Assembly (NCBI RefSeq): GCF_003950325.1
Contig: NZ_PXZH01000001.1
Location: 248,001-312,000, forward strand
Direction of reading: 5' to 3'
Source of the DNA: Vagococcus humatus
Lineage (GTDB): Bacteria; Bacillota; Bacilli; Lactobacillales; Vagococcaceae
Length of the DNA: 64,000 nt
Positions within the stretch are counted from its first letter, which is position 1. Every line of letters starts with the position of its first letter. Position numbers and translations under genes: made by a program. Below the pieces are notes generated by a model, which worked only from the letters and a program-made list of their open reading frames with translations, did no database searches and had not been told where the DNA came from. Below are positions 36,316 through 44,672 of this stretch, piece after piece.

Positions 36316-36756
36316 TTATTTAACAACCATCACGTTACATTTGGAGTGGGTGACAACGTAAGAGGTAGTCGAGCCGATGAAAACACGTCCCATCGCATTA
36401 AGTCCGGTTGCCCCAATCATAATTAAATCAATAGGCTCATCTGCTTCATCAAAATTAACAATGGTACTTTTTGGTACACCAAATTCAATGATACATTTAA
36501 CAGAGGTTAAACCAGATTGCATGGCTTTAGCTACATATTTATTCATCTCTTCTTCAGCATTTTGTTTCAAATCTGACATAACTTCCTGGGTGTAAAGCGT
36601 TAACTGGCTCCAATAGTTAGAGGAATTGTCAATAATATGCAAAATATACAAAGTGGCATCATTTCGTTTGGCAACTGCAACAGCTTCTTCAAAAGCATTT
36701 TCTGATTGTTTAGAACCATCCATAGGTACTAAGATATTTTTATAACGGTCTATCAT
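36316..36756 (-). CDS. Universal stress protein (UspA family)
   Basis: A 146-residue ATP-binding UspA-type protein. NILVPMDGSKQSENAFEEA begins the fold, and GATGLNAMGRVFIGSTTSYV gives the nucleotide-binding G-x2-G-x9-G-S motif exactly, so it belongs to the ATP-binding class. The ATG at 36756 follows AAAAGGAGGG. It is divergent from a CsbD-like gene, another stress-associated family; joint regulation is possible but no shared operator is visible. Confidence 0.92.
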   Translation of the reverse strand: MIDRYKNILVPMDGSKQSENAFEEAVAVAKRNDATLYILHIIDNSSNYWSQLTLYTQEVMSDLKQNAEEEMNKYVAKAMQSGLTSVKCIIEFGVPKSTIVNFDEADEPIDLIMIGATGLNAMGRVFIGSTTSYVVTHSKCNVMVVK

Positions 36757-36902
36757 AAAAATCCCTCCTTTTATTTATTATAACATACTATTCCTTTTTT
36801 TATTGGTATTTACCCAAGTCAGACTATGAAAAGGCAAAATGATTGCGCTTTCTATATAAAATATATTAAAATAGAAACAATCAAAGAAAAGGAGGAATCA
36901 TG

Positions 36903-37097
36903 ATGGTAAATAAAGATCAATTAAAAGGAAAAGCAGAAGAACTAAAAGGAAAAGTGACTGGAGACGACAGTGAAGAGTTAAAAGGGAAGGTCACTGGAGC
37001 TATTGGTAAAGCAAAAGAAAAAGTAGAAGAAACGGTAGATGAAGTAGCTGGCAAGATTAATGATCAATTAGAGAAACACGACCGTCAAGACTCCTAG
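36903..37097 (+). CDS. CsbD family stress protein
   Basis: A 64-residue, highly charged helical protein built on the repeats QLKGKAEELKGKVTGD and ELKGKVTGAIGKAKEK, the CsbD signature. In Bacillus csbD is part of the general stress regulon; the function is unknown. The second of two adjacent ATGs (36903) is preferred, seven bases after GGAGG. It is followed by a very strong terminator. Confidence 0.85.
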   Translation: MVNKDQLKGKAEELKGKVTGDDSEELKGKVTGAIGKAKEKVEETVDEVAGKINDQLEKHDRQDS

Positions 37098-37116
37098 TTA
37101 TTTGTTAACTATTATT

Positions 37117-37156
37117 AGCCAAGTAAAATGGATCCATTTTACTTGGCATTTTTTTG
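37117..37156 (+). terminator. Intrinsic terminator of the CsbD gene
   Basis: A perfect 15-bp palindrome, GCCAAGTAAAATGGA with TCCATTTTACTTGGC, and a T-run. Confidence 0.85.
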
Positions 37157-37222
37157 TTAGGCTAAAAAAGTTACTAGCTTTAGTTGATTTTAATAACTAT
37201 TCGCGTTAAACTATTAACAGTT

Positions 37223-37296
37223 GTTCCTGTAGCTCAGTAGGATAGAGCAATCGCCTCCTAAGCGATAGGCCGCTGGTTCGATTCCAGTCAGGAACG
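37223..37296 (+). tRNA. tRNA-Arg (anticodon CCT)
   Basis: Acceptor stem GTTCCTG/CAGGAAC, D-arm GCTC...GAGC, anticodon arm ATCGC-CTCCTAA-GCGAT with anticodon CCT (reads AGG), and T-arm CTGG-TTCGATT-CCAG. The 3' CCA is not encoded, so Cca must add it. A lone tRNA gene with its own terminator, in the 355-base gap between the CsbD gene and the ChW/MBL gene. Confidence 0.95.
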
Positions 37297-37306
37297 TTAA
37301 GAATAA

Positions 37307-37362
37307 CAAGCCCTCTAAATAATTGTCTTAAATATGAGACAGTTATTTAGAGGGCTTTTTCT
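37307..37362 (+). terminator. Intrinsic terminator of tRNA-Arg
   Basis: A long stem, AAGCCCTCTAAATAA/TTATTTAGAGGGCTT with an inner TGTCT/AGACA, ending in T residues, directly after the tRNA. Confidence 0.85.
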
Positions 37363-37461
37363 TGTGTTCTATAGTTATTCAAATAAACAATTACTATATA
37401 ATTATTCATTAGATTAAAAATATGATTAAATAGTAGTATAGAACAGAAAGGAGTGGAGAAA

Positions 37462-39264
37462 ATGCAAGTTAAAAAGAAATGGCTAGTGGCTTTAGGTTGT
37501 TTATTTTTATTTGGTTTTTCGTCTCAACAAGTTCAAGGTGTAGAGGCTAACCAAGCAACTGACAATCCTCAAGTGAGTTACCGAACCCATGTGGAAAATT
37601 TGGGGTGGCAGCAGTATGTTAATGACGGTAAAACAAGCGGAACAACTGGGCAAGCGAAACGGCTAGAAGGTGTCCAACTAAGAGTAGATCCTGGAAACTA
37701 TGTTGGAAATATTACTTACCGAACCCATATCCAAGACTATGGTTGGGAAAAAGACTTTGTGTCTGACGGTCAAGTTTCAGGGACTACCGGTCAAGCAAAA
37801 CGATTAGAAGCTATTCAAATTAAGCTAACCGGTCAACTAGCTCAACATTATGATGTGTATTACCGAGTCCATGCGGAAAACTTCGGTTGGCTAGATTGGG
37901 CTAAAAATGGTGGAAGTGCAGGAACTGCTGGTTTTGCCTACCGTTTAGAAGGGTTACAAGTTCAAATAATCCCTAAAAATAAACCAGCTCCAGGTAGAGA
38001 AGGTCAAGGATTTATTCAGTATCAACAGCCTAATATTCGGTATCAAACCCATGTAGAAACGCTTGGTTGGCAGAACTGGCAACAGAATGGTCATTATGCA
38101 GGAACGACAGGAAAAAGATTGCGTTTAGAAGCAGTGAAAAGTAGCCTTTCTAACTTACCTGCTAATGTAACAGGTGGGGTGAGTTACCGAACCCATATTC
38201 AAGATTATGGTTGGGAAAAAAATTGGCAAGCAGATGGAAGTATGTCTGGAACTAGTGGTCAAGGAAAACGACTAGAAGCCATTCAGTTGAAACTTACTGG
38301 GAATGCTTTAAGGCATTATGATGTGTATTACCGAGTTCACGCTCAAAACTTTGGTTGGCTCGGCTGGGCTAAAAACGGAGAGAGTGCAGGAACTGCCGGT
38401 TTTGGTTATCGTTTAGAAGCGATTCAAATGAAAGTGGTACGGAAAAATAGTCCTGCTCCAGGTAGTACGAAAGGTGCTTTTAAACAATATGTTAAACCTG
38501 TCAATCCTAACTTAACTAGTCAGGTTCACTTTATTAATGTAGGCCAAGGAGATGCTACCTTAATTCAAACAGGTCGTGAAAATATTTTAATTGACGGAGG
38601 CACAAGACGGAGTGGAAATATTATTTTAGCTTATCTTCGTCAAATAGGGGTGCACTCTTTACAAGCAGTTGTGGCAACTCATCCAGACGCTGATCATATT
38701 GGCGGATTAACGCCAGTCATTAATCAGATGCCAGTCGGACAAGTTTACGCTCCTCGAGTTAGCCATACTACTAATACGTATAAACAATTTTTACAAGCAG
38801 TTAAAGGAAAAGGTTTAGGTATTAAAGAAGCTAGAAATGGGGTAACGATTCCTTCAGCAGCTCCTGGAGTCAGTCTTAAATTTGTTGGGCCAGTTCGTAG
38901 CTACAGTCAAAGTCAATTAAATGACTGGAGTGGGGTATTGTTATATCAAACCCAACAAAAGAAAATGCTATTTACTGGAGATGCTGAAGCAAGAGCTGAA
39001 AGAGATATGTTACAAGCTGGCGTGCTAAGTCCAGTTGATGTATTAAAAGTTTCTCATCATGGTTCAAGTGGGGCTTCTACCACTGCCTTTTTACAAACAA
39101 TTCGTCCAAAATATGCAGTTATCAGTGTCGGGCGTAACAGTTATGGTCATCCTACCTCTCAGGTGCTGAATCGGTTATCACAAGTTGGGGCTAGTGTTTA
39201 CCGAACAGATCAGATGGGTAATATTGTGGTGACTGTTCAAGCTAATCAATTAACCATTAGATAG
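37462..39264 (+). CDS. Secreted ChW-repeat protein with ComEC-like metallo-beta-lactamase domain
   Basis: A 600-residue exported protein. A signal peptide (~1-26, VALGCLFLFGFSS) precedes six ChW repeats (about 38-335, each with the GW core, as in RTHVENLGW or RVHAENFGW, then an SGTTG-like turn and RLEGVQ strand), arranged as two copies of an A-B-C triplet. The C-terminal domain (~352-598) is MBL-fold of the ComEC/Rec2 type: FINVGQGDATLI, ATHPDADHIGG, LFTGDAEARAE, KVSHHGSSG and YGHPTSQVL, so the metal ligands look intact. ComEC-type domains are proposed extracellular nucleases. The start at 37462 is eight bases after AAAGGAG. Substrate and wall binding are inferred. Confidence 0.85.
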   Translation: MQVKKKWLVALGCLFLFGFSSQQVQGVEANQATDNPQVSYRTHVENLGWQQYVNDGKTSGTTGQAKRLEGVQLRVDPGNYVGNITYRTHIQDYGWEKDFVSDGQVSGTTGQAKRLEAIQIKLTGQLAQHYDVYYRVHAENFGWLDWAKNGGSAGTAGFAYRLEGLQVQIIPKNKPAPGREGQGFIQYQQPNIRYQTHVETLGWQNWQQNGHYAGTTGKRLRLEAVKSSLSNLPANVTGGVSYRTHIQDYGWEKNWQADGSMSGTSGQGKRLEAIQLKLTGNALRHYDVYYRVHAQNFGWLGWAKNGESAGTAGFGYRLEAIQMKVVRKNSPAPGSTKGAFKQYVKPVNPNLTSQVHFINVGQGDATLIQTGRENILIDGGTRRSGNIILAYLRQIGVHSLQAVVATHPDADHIGGLTPVINQMPVGQVYAPRVSHTTNTYKQFLQAVKGKGLGIKEARNGVTIPSAAPGVSLKFVGPVRSYSQSQLNDWSGVLLYQTQQKKMLFTGDAEARAERDMLQAGVLSPVDVLKVSHHGSSGASTTAFLQTIRPKYAVISVGRNSYGHPTSQVLNRLSQVGASVYRTDQMGNIVVTVQANQLTIR

Positions 39265-39274
39265 GGTGAAAAGG

Positions 39275-39493
39275 ATGAAACAAGGAATTATTGACCGATT
39301 TGAAGGTCCGTTAGCTGTCGTTGAATTAACTCCAGATGAATTTATGACTATTCCTCGGGATCAGCTGCCTAAACAGGCACAAGTAGGAGATTGTCTTATA
39401 TTTGATCAACAGGAAATTAAAATAGATTCTGAAAAAACGTTAGCTAGACGGAAAGAAATAGAGCAATTAATGGACGAATTATTTGAGTCCTAA
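39275..39493 (+). CDS. DUF3006 family protein paired with the MBL gene
   Basis: A 72-residue protein. KQGIIDRFEGPLAVVEL and the IPRDQLPKQAQVGDCLIF stretch match DUF3006, a small beta-barrel-like family often encoded next to ComEC-like MBL hydrolases. It starts 10 bases after the MBL stop, with AGGGTGA upstream, so it is coexpressed. It has no signal peptide, which is puzzling if it acts on its exported neighbour. Function unknown. Confidence 0.82.
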   Translation: MKQGIIDRFEGPLAVVELTPDEFMTIPRDQLPKQAQVGDCLIFDQQEIKIDSEKTLARRKEIEQLMDELFES

Positions 39494-39499
39494 ACACAG

Positions 39500-39535
39500 T
39501 AGAGAGCCAGTTTCTTAGGCTCTCTATTTATATTT
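39500..39535 (+). terminator. Terminator after the DUF3006 gene
   Basis: TAGAGAGCC pairs with GGCTCTCTA, then TTTATATTT. Confidence 0.7.
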
Positions 39536-39650
39536 GCTAAAAGAAAGAAAAACCATTAAAGAAAGACAAAGTTTTCTAGTAAAGATTGTTAAATAAAAAT
39601 AAGTTGGTTATACTAGCAAGTAGAGAAAAAGTAGAGGAGTTATTACATAC

Positions 39651-40475
39651 ATGACTTACAAATTATTGGCATCAGATATTGATGAAACACTTTTAAATGA
39701 TGCTCACCAAATTCCTGAAAAAAATTTAGACGGGATTAAATTAGCTAGAGAAGAATATGATGTTCGGTTTGTACCAGCATCAGGTCGTGGCATTTTAGCC
39801 ATGGAAGACTTGCTAAAACAGCTAGGGTTATATAATCAACCTAACGAATATGTAGTTTCTTTTAACGGAGGAGCGGTAGTTGAGAACTTTAACAATCAAA
39901 TTATTTCATTTGACTATTTTTCTTTAGAACAAGCCCAAAACTTTTTAGATTATGGCCGTCAATTTGATATTTGTTTACACATTCATACGGATCAATTGGT
40001 TTATGTATTTCGTCCTAGTCAACAAGAGTTAGATATTTTAGACAAAGTTGGATTAGACTATGAAGTTTGCAATCAATGGGATATCAGCTTTTTAGCCCAA
40101 CGAAAAATTGCCAAATTACTTTACCAAAGTTTTGATATGGCTTATTTACAAGAAATCGAGAAAAAAATGCAAGAAGCTTTAGCTATTCCTTGCCAACTGT
40201 CTTATTCATCTGGCAGATATATGGAAATTAACCCTAAAGGTGTCAATAAAGGCAAAGGTTTGTTAACTTTGGCTGAACATTTACACTTAGATCCTAAAGA
40301 AATCATTGTTGTAGGAGATAACTACAATGATTTAGACATGTTTCAAGTAGGAGCTTTTGGTGTTGCTCCTAGTAATGCTATCCCAGAAATTAAAGCGTTA
40401 GCCGATTATGTTGCGACAGCTGACAATAATCAAGGAGTTATTGCCGAAATCGTTGAGAAATTTATTAAAAGATAA
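39651..40475 (+). CDS. Cof-type HAD-IIB phosphatase
   Basis: A 274-residue HAD hydrolase. Motif I LASDIDETLLND carries the nucleophile Asp and general acid Asp, motif II is in VPASGRG, motif III Lys in the INPKGVNKGKGLL stretch, and motif IV is VVGDNYNDLDMF. The C2B cap places it with Cof/YidA sugar-phosphate or flavin phosphatases; the substrate is not predictable. It has its own leader and ribosome site (GAGGAG, at a rather long spacing). Confidence 0.9.
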   Translation: MTYKLLASDIDETLLNDAHQIPEKNLDGIKLAREEYDVRFVPASGRGILAMEDLLKQLGLYNQPNEYVVSFNGGAVVENFNNQIISFDYFSLEQAQNFLDYGRQFDICLHIHTDQLVYVFRPSQQELDILDKVGLDYEVCNQWDISFLAQRKIAKLLYQSFDMAYLQEIEKKMQEALAIPCQLSYSSGRYMEINPKGVNKGKGLLTLAEHLHLDPKEIIVVGDNYNDLDMFQVGAFGVAPSNAIPEIKALADYVATADNNQGVIAEIVEKFIKR

Positions 40476-40495
40476 AGGATTGGGATAAAAAGACC

Positions 40496-41020
40496 ATGAG
40501 AATGCTGAATTTATATACTAAAAAAGAATGGCTGTTGTTGGTTCTGTTTGTTTTGTTCATGCTACTTATTCGTTTTTTTTGTTTTTCGCCGATTAAAGTT
40601 CAAGGAATCTCTATGGAACCTAATTTAAAGAGTAATCAACGTTTATGGTCTGTTAAATTAAAACAGGTTCACCGCTTTGATATTATTCAGCTTCGGTCTC
40701 CTTTGAATGTAAAAGAACATTATGTGAAACGGATTATCGGGTTACCTGGAGAAGAAGTGGCTTATGAAAAAAATCAACTTTACATCAACCAATCTCCTAT
40801 AAAAGAACCTTTCTTAAATAAACAAGCTGTTTTAACTGATAATTACTCTTTGTATGAGTCTTTAGGCATTAAAAAAATACCCAAAGATTTTTACCTAGTT
40901 TTAGGAGATAACCGGCAACACTCTTATGACGGTCGAACATTTGGTTTAGTGAAGATAGATCAAATTGAAGGTGTTGTTCTTTTTAGATATTGGCCTTTTC
41001 AGCAGTTAGGTCGGCTTTAA
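40496..41020 (+). CDS. lepB: Signal peptidase I
   Basis: A 174-residue membrane protease that removes signal peptides. A single N-terminal helix (LLLVLFVLFMLLIRFFCF) is followed by the catalytic Ser in GISMEPNL, the general-base Lys in YVKRIIGLPGE and the LVLGDNRQHSYDGRTFG box. It may process the two ChW proteins that flank it, though it may equally be a general enzyme; several paralogues are common in this group. Confidence 0.93.
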   Translation: MRMLNLYTKKEWLLLVLFVLFMLLIRFFCFSPIKVQGISMEPNLKSNQRLWSVKLKQVHRFDIIQLRSPLNVKEHYVKRIIGLPGEEVAYEKNQLYINQSPIKEPFLNKQAVLTDNYSLYESLGIKKIPKDFYLVLGDNRQHSYDGRTFGLVKIDQIEGVVLFRYWPFQQLGRL

Positions 41021-41037
41021 AAGATGAGGACAGATTA

Positions 41038-41077
41038 ACTACCTACTTAGCAAGGGTCTAAGTAGGTAGTTTTTTTA
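41038..41077 (+). terminator. Intrinsic terminator of the HAD-lepB unit
   Basis: ACTACCTACTTAG pairs with CTAAGTAGGTAGT, then seven T residues. Confidence 0.85.
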
Positions 41078-41209
41078 GGCTAAAGCTCAATTAGTCATAA
41101 GTTCGGATTATTTGTCTATAAACTGACAGAAACTTGTATGTTATCATTCAAATAATATGCCTTTTGTCATATAATAGAGTTAGAAGCTATTATAGAAAGA
41201 GGGGATTGC

Positions 41210-43618
41210 ATGTATAAGAAACGGATGAATTATTTTTTAGTGTTATGTCTGTTGGGAGCTTGTTTTAGTCCGGCAGTTCAAGGGGAAGAGATGCCTTCAT
41301 CTTTTTCTCAGCCAAATCAAAAGGTTATCTCTAATGAAAATCGCTCAGATGTAGAAGAAAGTGCCTCCCAGTCTTTACAGGAAAGGGAAGACAAGCAGCA
41401 ACAAACAAAAGAATCGCTGACAGAGCAAGAACCTGAAGAAAACAGTGAGGAGGATAAGGAGTCTTTACCTTTAGATAAGCCGACTATCACTTACCGAGCT
41501 TACCAAGTAAAGACTGGTTGGAGTGAGTTCACTTCTTTTGGGGAAGTTATGGGAGATCCTTACCAAGGACAGGCTCTAACAGGAATTCAGTTAGTCAGCC
41601 AATCCTCAGAAGCAAAAGAGAATGTGACCTATCAAGTTTATTCAGGGAAAACCGGTTGGCAACCTAGTGTTTCACTAGGTCAGATTGCCGGACAGACTCA
41701 AAGTCAGCAACCAATCGAAGGAGTACGGTTTCAATTAACTGGTTCTTTAGCAAGTCATTATGATATGTATTACCGGGTATATGTTCAACAGTTAGGTTGG
41801 TTAAGTTGGGCGACAGCCGAAGAAGCTGCGGGAACTTCTGGTTACGGTTATCCTGTGTTAGGATTGGAAGCTCAGCTTGTTGAAAAAAATCAACCAGCTC
41901 CAGGGGACACTAGCCTACCTTTTAAAGAGAACGATCAAGTTCAATTAACCTATCAAACTTATCAAGTGAAGCAAGGTTGGCAAAATAAGGTGAACAATGG
42001 CTTTATTTCAGGTTCTACTGGGAAAAGTCTTCCCTTATCTGGGCTAAAAATGCAGTTGATTTCTCCTAAATGGAAGGGAAGTATCACCTATCAAGGCCAT
42101 TTTTCTAATTTAGGTTGGCAAGGGATTACTCATGAAGGAGAGATTAGTGGAACCTTACAAGCTAATCATCAGCTAGAAGGTTTGCGAGTTAATTTAACTG
42201 AGGAATTAGCTAATCAATACGACGTGTATTATCAAGTTCATGTAGCTAATTTAGGTTGGCTTGGGTGGGCTAAAAACGGTGAGTCAGCTGGGACAACTGG
42301 TTTTGCCTATCCAATCGAAGGGCTGAAAGTCCAATTAGTTGAAAAAGATCAACCAGCTCCAGGTAGCGTGGATAGACCTTTTATTTCCTATCAACCATTA
42401 ACTGTTTTTTACCAACCTCACGTGTCTAATCAAGGGTGGCTATTAGAAGCTTCTGCTAAAGAAGTGGCAGGGAGTCAGAGTGAACGGTTAGAAGGAATCA
42501 AGCTAAGATTAAATCAGCATGAACAACTAACAGGAGGTATCCAGTACCAAGCTCATAGTCAAGATATTGGTTGGCAACCTTGGGTAAATGACTCGCAATT
42601 AGCTGGTACAGTAGGTAAAAATAAACGTTTAGAGGCAATCAAGATTCGTTTAACCGGGGAGATAGCGACACCTTATCAGGTTTATTACCGAGTGTATCAA
42701 AAAAGATTAGGCGGCTGGCAAGCTTGGTGTCAAAATAGTGAACAAGCCGGCACAGTCGGAAAAGGCTTACCTATTGAAAAGATTCAAGTTTATGTAGGTA
42801 AAAATGGCCAACATCCAAGAAATGATTCTCCTGTGATTCCTGATGTGCCAGAAAAACCCACAACTCCCGATTTAGAAAATCCATCTTTATCAGCTAAAAT
42901 GAAACAAGTGCAACAGTTGTTAACTAAAGAGTATCAACATCAGTCAATAGGTATTTATGTGGCGTCTATTAACCATCCTAATATTGTGGCTAAAATAAAT
43001 GAGCATCAACAATTTATGCCTTCCAGTTTAGGGCGGTTACCGATTATTTACTGGACAGATCAACAATTAAAAACTAAAAAAATAGCCCCAACCCAAAAAT
43101 ATCTGTATACTGATAAAGTCAATCAATTTCCTTATGCCTATCAAAAAGATGGCACAGGTATGTTACAAACTAAACCAAAAGGCAGAAACTATACGGTTCA
43201 AGAAGTGTTAAATTGGACAGTGACAACTTCTGATAACGAGGGAACCAACTTTTTAGCTTATCATGTAGGTAATCAATACGATCAAGCCTTTCGTCAAGAG
43301 ATGAGCCGAGTAGTCGGTCATTCTTGGACTACTCCGTTTAAAGCCTCTGCCAAAGATGCTAGCCAAGTTATGACTGGGTTATATCATCAAAATGGAGGAG
43401 CCTTTGATTTATATCAAGGAGTTCAAAAGAACCGGGGAATTGCTAGTCAGATGTCTGCTCCTGTTTATCATCAATTAGGTATTTATCAAAATTATTACCA
43501 TGATGTAGGGATTGTATTTAGTGATGAACCTTATGTTTTAGCTGTTATGAGCCAACAAGCAAAGGGAGAGCAAACAGTAGCTAAACTTTCGAAAGAGGTT
43601 TATCAACGATTGAAATAA
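41210..43618 (+). CDS. Secreted ChW-repeat protein with a pseudo-beta-lactamase (serine-hydrolase fold) domain
   Basis: An 802-residue exported protein. A signal peptide (~1-25), an acidic Glu/Gln/Ser-rich linker (~26-90) and nine ChW repeats (~95-540, three A-B-C triplets, each with a GW core) lead to a C-terminal class-A beta-lactamase-like domain (~555-802). SDN is kept (S674-D675-N676) and the HDVGIVF strand is present. The usual S-x-x-K box reads SLGR (S606...R609), however, and the K-T/S-G box reads QLG (755-757). Both catalytic lysines thus seem lost, which suggests a binding rather than an enzymatic role. The ATG at 41210 follows AAAGAGGGGA. Confidence 0.8.
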   Translation: MYKKRMNYFLVLCLLGACFSPAVQGEEMPSSFSQPNQKVISNENRSDVEESASQSLQEREDKQQQTKESLTEQEPEENSEEDKESLPLDKPTITYRAYQVKTGWSEFTSFGEVMGDPYQGQALTGIQLVSQSSEAKENVTYQVYSGKTGWQPSVSLGQIAGQTQSQQPIEGVRFQLTGSLASHYDMYYRVYVQQLGWLSWATAEEAAGTSGYGYPVLGLEAQLVEKNQPAPGDTSLPFKENDQVQLTYQTYQVKQGWQNKVNNGFISGSTGKSLPLSGLKMQLISPKWKGSITYQGHFSNLGWQGITHEGEISGTLQANHQLEGLRVNLTEELANQYDVYYQVHVANLGWLGWAKNGESAGTTGFAYPIEGLKVQLVEKDQPAPGSVDRPFISYQPLTVFYQPHVSNQGWLLEASAKEVAGSQSERLEGIKLRLNQHEQLTGGIQYQAHSQDIGWQPWVNDSQLAGTVGKNKRLEAIKIRLTGEIATPYQVYYRVYQKRLGGWQAWCQNSEQAGTVGKGLPIEKIQVYVGKNGQHPRNDSPVIPDVPEKPTTPDLENPSLSAKMKQVQQLLTKEYQHQSIGIYVASINHPNIVAKINEHQQFMPSSLGRLPIIYWTDQQLKTKKIAPTQKYLYTDKVNQFPYAYQKDGTGMLQTKPKGRNYTVQEVLNWTVTTSDNEGTNFLAYHVGNQYDQAFRQEMSRVVGHSWTTPFKASAKDASQVMTGLYHQNGGAFDLYQGVQKNRGIASQMSAPVYHQLGIYQNYYHDVGIVFSDEPYVLAVMSQQAKGEQTVAKLSKEVYQRLK

Positions 43619-43622
43619 AGCA

Positions 43623-43655
43623 AAAGTAGGGAGAATTTTTCTTCCTACTTTTTTT
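43623..43655 (+). terminator. Intrinsic terminator of the second ChW gene
   Basis: AAGTAGGGAGAA pairs with TTCTTCCTACTT (internal mismatch), followed by a run of T residues. Confidence 0.75.
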
Positions 43656-43694
43656 GTGGTGGAAAACTTCTGTCACTCAATCTAAGTCAATTTA

Positions 43695-43703
43695 TGCTAT
43701 AAT
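43695..43703 (+). promoter_or_regulatory. Extended -10 promoter of truB-ribF
   Basis: TGCTATAAT (43695-43703), a perfect extended -10, without a good -35. It lies 35 bases upstream of the truB start. Confidence 0.6.
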
Positions 43704-43737
43704 GTACAAGTTATCTTGGTTGAAAAGGAGCAAAAAA

Positions 43738-44658
43738 ATGGACGGAATTATTCCTTTATGGAAAGAAGCAGGCATGACCAGTCATGACTGTGTTTTCAAG
43801 TTAAGAAAAATGTTAAAAATGAAAAAAATTGGACATAGTGGTACGTTAGACCCAGCAGTTAATGGCGTGTTGCCTATTTGTATAGGTAAAGGGACGAAAG
43901 TGATTGAATATTTACAAGATAGCGGGAAAGTCTATCAAGGGGAAGTTGTGTTAGGTGTCGCTACTACCACAGAAGATGCAACTGGGGAAGTCGTGGCTAG
44001 TGCCCCTGTAGAAGAAACCAGTGTGACAGAAGAAATGATAGATCAAGTGATGAATCAATTTGTCGGCACTATTACACAAATTCCGCCTATGTATTCAGCA
44101 GTTAAAGTTAAGGGAAAAAGACTATACGAATATGCCAGAGCAGGAGAAACAGTTGAACGTCCTAAACGACAAGCAGTGATTAAAGAGTTTAAACGGATTA
44201 GCCCTCTTAGCTATCATCCTGAAACAAAGACTCTTTCTTTCCAGTTTATAGTGGCCTGCGGTAAAGGCACCTATGTTAGAACTTTAGCAGTAGATACAGG
44301 TAAAACATTAGGCTATCCAGCTCACATGTCTCAACTTACTCGGTTAGAAAGTGGTGGGTTTAAGGAGCAAGACAGTGTTACGTTAGAAGAAATTCGGACA
44401 TTGGTAGAGATGGACACCTACTCTTTTGTTCATCCGATTGAAGAAGGGGTAAAAGATTTAGTTCAGATATCTCTTTCAGATGAGCAATATGAAGACGTGC
44501 GTCATGGCCGGTTCTTATCTCAAGAAGATCTAGGCTTAACTGAAACGACTGAGTTAGTAGCCATTTTTTATCACGAGTTATTAGTGGGCATTTACGGTCC
44601 ACATCCTAAACAGGCGCAGATGTATAAGCCAGTTAAAATTATTCGAAATTATTTATAA
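43738..44658 (+). CDS. truB: tRNA pseudouridine-55 synthase TruB
   Basis: Makes pseudouridine 55 in the T-loop of tRNAs. The catalytic Asp is in HSGTLDPAVNGVLP, after the MDGIIPLWKEAGMTSHD opening; PPMYSAVKVKGKRLYEYAR and CGKGTYVRTLAVD are further family blocks, with a C-terminal PUA domain. The start at 43738 is seven bases after AAAAGGAG and gives 306 residues; upstream in-frame codons cross the promoter. Confidence 0.95.
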   Translation: MDGIIPLWKEAGMTSHDCVFKLRKMLKMKKIGHSGTLDPAVNGVLPICIGKGTKVIEYLQDSGKVYQGEVVLGVATTTEDATGEVVASAPVEETSVTEEMIDQVMNQFVGTITQIPPMYSAVKVKGKRLYEYARAGETVERPKRQAVIKEFKRISPLSYHPETKTLSFQFIVACGKGTYVRTLAVDTGKTLGYPAHMSQLTRLESGGFKEQDSVTLEEIRTLVEMDTYSFVHPIEEGVKDLVQISLSDEQYEDVRHGRFLSQEDLGLTETTELVAIFYHELLVGIYGPHPKQAQMYKPVKIIRNYL

Positions 44659-44672
44659 GGGGCATTATGATT

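Noticed and set aside
37223-37296. tRNA-Arg as an integration site for a mobile element next to the ChW genes
   Set aside because: I looked for a second copy of the tRNA 3' end and for integrase, excisionase or relaxase genes downstream and found none in the window.
41210-43618. A working class A beta-lactamase (resistance gene)
   Set aside because: The S-x-x-K and K-T-G lysines are replaced, and the protein is a ChW-repeat surface protein; no resistance can be claimed.
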